Shown here piece after piece: positions 9,316 to 12,397 of a DNA stretch of 12,397 bases. The notes below the pieces were generated by a model. The model did no database searches, was not told where the DNA came from, and was given only the letters and a program-made list of their open reading frames with translations. Numbering within the stretch: position 1 is the first letter of the stretch; each line of letters opens with the position of its first letter. A program made the translations under genes and the position numbers. The stretch spans positions 1 through 12,397 of the forward strand of contig PDHQ01000663.1 in the NCBI GenBank assembly GCA_003339415.1, in the 5' to 3' direction. The DNA comes from Ophiocordyceps camponoti-saundersi (nom. inval.). Its lineage: Eukaryota > Ascomycota > Sordariomycetes > Hypocreales > Ophiocordycipitaceae.

Positions 9316-11190
9316 TATAATAATAATAATAATATTTATACGCTAATATACTTTATATAGCTTAGAACTATTTTATATATATTCTAAAAGGGGGAAAAAC
9401 CGGAGAACTTAAAATAAAACCCTCCCCTTAAGCGTTATCTTAGCTTTAAGTTAAACCCCGTTTATACCTAGTATTTTATATATTTGATAAGTTAAGTATT
9501 AACTAGTAATTTAAAAGCTAATATTTCCCCTAAAGTAAACTTCGTAGTAATAAAAGTATATATAAATTAAGTTTAGTATAGAGTTTATATAGCCTACTTA
9601 TTCTCCTAGCTATTATTATTATTATAACCTAAATCCTTATATTTAATTAAAATAACTTTAATAATCTAATTAATTAAAGCTTTATTAGCGTAGCTTAGAA
9701 ATATATAAAAGTTTTATTCTTTTATAATAAACTTTATAATAGCTAATCTTAAAAATAGTTAAATTATTATAATAAAGCTATAAATAAGTATAAAGTTAGA
9801 GTTAAAAAAGGAGGTATTATTATATTTACTCTTTAATATTTCCGCCTTAGCTATTATTAGTTTTTAGTTAGCGCTAAAAAAGGAGGAGGAGGGGCGGTAT
9901 ATATAAAGTTTTAGTTTATAAACCTTTCAAGTTAAGTAATATATATATTCTTCGCTTAGTCTTATACCGCTTTTATTTTAAAGTAAAATTAACTTTACTA
10001 AAAATAAAACTTTTAATAAAGAAAATAATAATATAGTTTTTTTTTATAAATTATAAGGTAAGTAAACTTACTCTTTATATATAAAGTAGTAAAATATTTA
10101 CTATATTATAGCCTTATTATATAATATTTAATAATATATCTAAGTTAGTAATATTTAAAGTATTACTAAAGTTAAACTTTTAATATATATAATATAGCGT
10201 TAAAAATCTCCGCTTATATTACTATACCTTTATTATAAATTTAGTTTATATCTACTATATTATTAATAGTAATTATTTAAAAACTCCGCTAAGTCCTAAA
10301 ATAATATCTTTTTATATATAATTATATTATTAAAACCTTATTCGATAACTTAATCTTTTTCTAAAAGGCTTCCTTATTACTTTATTATAAAGCTTACGCT
10401 AGCACCTTTTTTATAATAAGAGTATAACTTTTATTAATTAAGCGTGCTTTTTTTTAAAAAATAATATAAAGTTACTTTAAATTAAACTAAAGCTTATAAA
10501 TAATATTTTAAAATATTACTATAATATTACCGCTAAGTAATTTCCTTATTATAAAGGCTTAGCTTTATATATAAAGTTTATAGTTAATATTTATTATAAT
10601 TACCTTAAAGCTTTAAACTTAGAGTAAAGTAATAATAAAGTTAAAATAAATTATAAGCTATTACTTATATTACTTAAAAACTTATTTTTTAATAATCTCC
10701 TTTAACGCTCTAATTATAACTATAACTTATATTAGAAAAATTCCGCTTTTTTTAAAGCTATAGAAAAAAAAGGAAATTATAGCTATAATAGCTAAAAATA
10801 TATTACTAACTAACGGAGTTAGAGTAAGGGGGGCGCCTGCCTAAACCCTCTTAAACTCCGCTATTTATTTAATAATTACTTATATAAAGATAAAAGCGTT
10901 TCTTAAAATAATTTTATTAATATTTACCTTAGCTTTTAATAAAATAGTAAGTATAGTAAACCCTTTAATCTAAGATTACTATAATTCGGAGTAAAGCTAT
11001 ATTTTAAGTAAAAGTTTTTTATAGTTATAATTAACTTATATAATATTGCCCTCCCCCCTAAAGTTACTCTAAGCGCGGCTAGCTATTATTATAAGGTAAT
11101 AAAGGGAGCGGAGTCCGCTTATAATATAAGAATAAGAAGTTTATATCCGCGTTACTATAAGTGTAAAGCTTATAAAATATATAAAAGTTA
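9316..11190 (-). mobile_element. LINE A copy 4, near full length
   Basis: 1,875 bp, collinear with copy 2 throughout, including the stretch missing from copy 1 and the knuckle region missing from copy 3. It has an AAT tail of five units at 9319-9333. RIP is heavier than in copy 2 but some CG survives (10838-10860, 11066-11075, 11106-11118). The different tail lengths (4 to 6 units) among copies are typical of LINE 3' ends made by target-primed reverse transcription. Confidence 0.9.
9640..10954 (-). pseudogene. LINE A ORF1 (Gag-like) relic, copy 4
   Basis: Minus-strand ORF1 aligned along its whole length with copy 2. The PSG region is at about 10526-10540. The last zinc knuckle aligns to about 9982-10026, with its Cys/His codons decayed to AT-rich forms. 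The region of the Pro/Ala-containing N-terminal part is around 10838-10862. Stops are TAA and TAG only. The ends are set by homology and are approximate. Confidence 0.68.
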
Positions 11191-11200
11191 TATTAATAAG
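11191..11200. repeat. Right target-site duplication of LINE A copy 4
   Basis: 10-bp partner of 9306-9315, just outside the last bases shared with the other copies. Confidence 0.65.
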
Positions 11201-11229
11201 AATATTAAGATATTATAATATAATAAAAA

Positions 11230-11975
11230 TTATTTATTAAAAAAGCGAAAAGGAATAATTAAAAGTAATTTTTTACTTTTATAAATAGTAGCTTTAATTT
11301 TATATAATTTATAGCTTAGTAAGTTAAACTTTATAGCTAAGCTTTTTTAAAGCTTATATATATTTTTTCTTTTTAATAAAATATAAACTTTATTTTTTAA
11401 TTATCTTTTTTTAAAAAGTTAAAGCTTTTAGCTTATAAGTTCTTTCCTTATCTTTTAGAAAATACTTTATATTTTTTTATCTTTAACTTTTTTCCCTTAA
11501 TAAATATTCTTTTCTAAGCTATTAAAAATAAAGTTTACTTTACTACTTCTAATATTATATTATAGGAATCCGCTAAGCTTAATAATATTCTTATTAGCTT
11601 CTTAAAAAGTTATAAATAACTTTTTATAATAATCCTAACTAAGCTTTTTTAGGGATATATTACTTATAGATATTTCCTTATTTTATATTAGACCTTTAAT
11701 ATTATAATTCTCCGAAAAGCGGGAAAAAGCCTAGAGGTTTATTAGACTTTAAGCAGCTACTAACTTATCTCCTTCCTTAATATTATAAATAAGATTTTTA
11801 AAATTATATTTATAAAGAAGATATCTTATATAGCGGAGTTTATAAGAGTTTTATTATATAGTTAGATAAGTAATTAGCTTAACTAGTTTATTACTAGCGC
11901 CTTACTCCTTTTAATAAAGTTTATTTATATTACTTAAAGCTTTTAAAGCTCTGCTTCCCTCTTAATATTAGATAT
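11230..11975 (-). pseudogene. Unidentified minus-strand protein relic, about 248 codons
   Basis: One minus-strand frame runs without frameshift from about 11975 to a TAA at 11230-11232. About 16 internal stops are all TAA or TAG and fit former Gln or Trp codons. The residues look like a soluble, charged, mostly helical protein. Readable pieces include GSRALKALSNINKLY near the start, GDKLVAA, AFSRFSENY-x-IKGLI, and a Lys/Leu/Gln-rich C-terminal part that could form coiled coils. I do not recognise the family. It does not look like a LINE ORF, and no second copy lies in this window. It may be a former host gene caught by RIP or part of another transposon. The 5' end is close to the unmutated palindromic tract. 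Confidence 0.55.
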
Positions 11976-11989
11976 AATTAAGGTTTAAA

Positions 11990-12103
11990 AAAAATCACAG
12001 AGTTGAAAAATCACTCGTGAGTGATTCTATTTTTTATAATTTAAATTACTAGAGCAAAAAAATCACTTATAAGTGATTTTTTTAGAAATAATTTAAATTA
12101 TAA
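11990..12103. repeat. Palindromic tract that escaped RIP (MITE-like?)
   Basis: A short stretch with a cluster of about ten CA/TG dinucleotides, against one every few hundred bases elsewhere. It holds two inverted repeats built on the same word. At 12009-12026 the arms are AATCACTC and GAGTGATT around a 2-base spacer. At 12056-12083 there is a perfect 28-bp palindrome, seven A, TCACTTA, TAAGTGA, seven T. A third half site, AATCAC, is near 11993. The word ATAATTTAAATTA flanks the second palindrome on both sides (12036-12048 and 12088-12100). It may be a small non-autonomous element or a hairpin inserted after RIP. No family is recognised. Confidence 0.7.
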
Positions 12104-12270
12104 GTTTACGATTTTTTTAATTTTTTTTAAAAATATAATTGTTTTATATTTTAAAGAAATAAAAAAAAAGAGTAAGTTATATAAAAAGCTTTTTAAAAGT
12201 AAAATACTAGTAAAAAAAATAAAAATAAAAATAAAAATACTTTTTTTTATAAAACTAAGCTTTTAAATTT
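12104..12270. other. AT-rich filler
   Basis: Runs of A and T with one TG (12139-12140) and no recognisable gene or repeat apart from a short AAAAAT-type run near 12220-12237. Confidence 0.5.
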
Positions 12271-12397
12271 TATTATTATATTATTATATTATTATATTAT
12301 TATATTATTATATTATTATATTATTATATTATTATATTATTATATTATTATATTATTATATTATTATATTATTATATTATTATATTATTATATTATT
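12271..12397. repeat. 8-bp tandem repeat at right end
   Basis: Perfect tandem array with period 8 (TATTATTA phase), about 15.9 copies, running off the window. It begins at 12271 (12270 breaks the period), giving exactly 127 bp. Confidence 0.97.

Noticed and set aside
912..11190. Tandem or segmental duplication of a 1.9-kb unit
   Set aside because: Each copy has its own flanking duplication and tail length, the spacers differ, and spacer DNA between copies 2-4 reads as consecutive pieces of LINE B.
912..11190. LTR retrotransposon or solo LTRs
   Set aside because: No TG...CA ends or 4-6 bp duplications. Instead there are ORF1 knuckles of LINE type, AAT tails and 10-15 bp duplications.
912..11190. 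CRISPR array or centromeric satellite
   Set aside because: The repeats are kilobase-long transposon copies. There are no short regular repeat-spacer units or monomer satellites in the interior.
11230..11975. FluG-like or DUF3435-type (Starship captain) protein
   Set aside because: The charged helical C-terminal part is vaguely reminiscent, but no diagnostic motif could be read.
1..12397. Mitochondrial or plastid DNA, suggested by the very high AT content
   Set aside because: No rRNA, tRNA or respiratory genes, and selective loss of CA/TG with retained CG is a nuclear RIP pattern.

Overview
The window is almost certainly a piece of a filamentous ascomycete (Pezizomycotina) genome lying in an AT-rich compartment wrecked by repeat-induced point mutation (RIP). 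By eye only a few dozen CA or TG dinucleotides remain in 12.4 kb, TA is everywhere, and CG survives in many places (gcgg, ccgc, gcgc). That is the mark of CpA-to-TpA RIP and not of CpG methylation decay. There is no intact gene. All coding content is relic, read through TAA/TAG stops that correspond to former CAA, CAG or TGG codons.

The backbone is the 5' part of a plus-strand non-LTR retrotransposon (LINE B, Tad1/I-like). Its ORF1 relic (about 3677-4750) keeps the PSG motif and CCHC zinc knuckles. Its ORF2 starts at about 4894 and keeps the apurinic endonuclease motifs QEPW, DxNAHHPxW, TIDL and SDHxP. No reverse transcriptase is seen, and LINE B is lost by about 11,229.

Four copies of a second family (LINE A) lie in one direction on the minus strand: 912-2710, 5405-7291, 7567-9115 and 9316-11190. 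Each has a 5' leader, an ORF1 with the LPSGD-type motif and CCHC knuckles (the knuckles are deleted in copy 3), a short 3' region and an (ATT)n tail, but no ORF2. Two copies have perfect target-site duplications of 15 and 14 bp, one has 10 bp, and one has 15 bp differing only by transitions. LINE A therefore looks like an ORF1-only element, comparable in layout to HAL1 (half-L1) or HeT-A. Copies 2, 3 and 4 all sit inside LINE B ORF2. Removing copy 2 and one target duplication rejoins the endonuclease in the same frame.

Other content: an unidentified minus-strand coding relic of about 248 codons (11,230-11,975); a coding-like plus-strand relic near 625-900; and a short tract (about 11,990-12,103) of two palindromes that still has its CA/TG dinucleotides and so escaped RIP. 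Each end of the window is a perfect tandem repeat exactly 127 bp long (12-bp unit at the start, 8-bp unit at the end). This suggests the window is a whole contig whose ends were set by an assembler k-mer of about 127.
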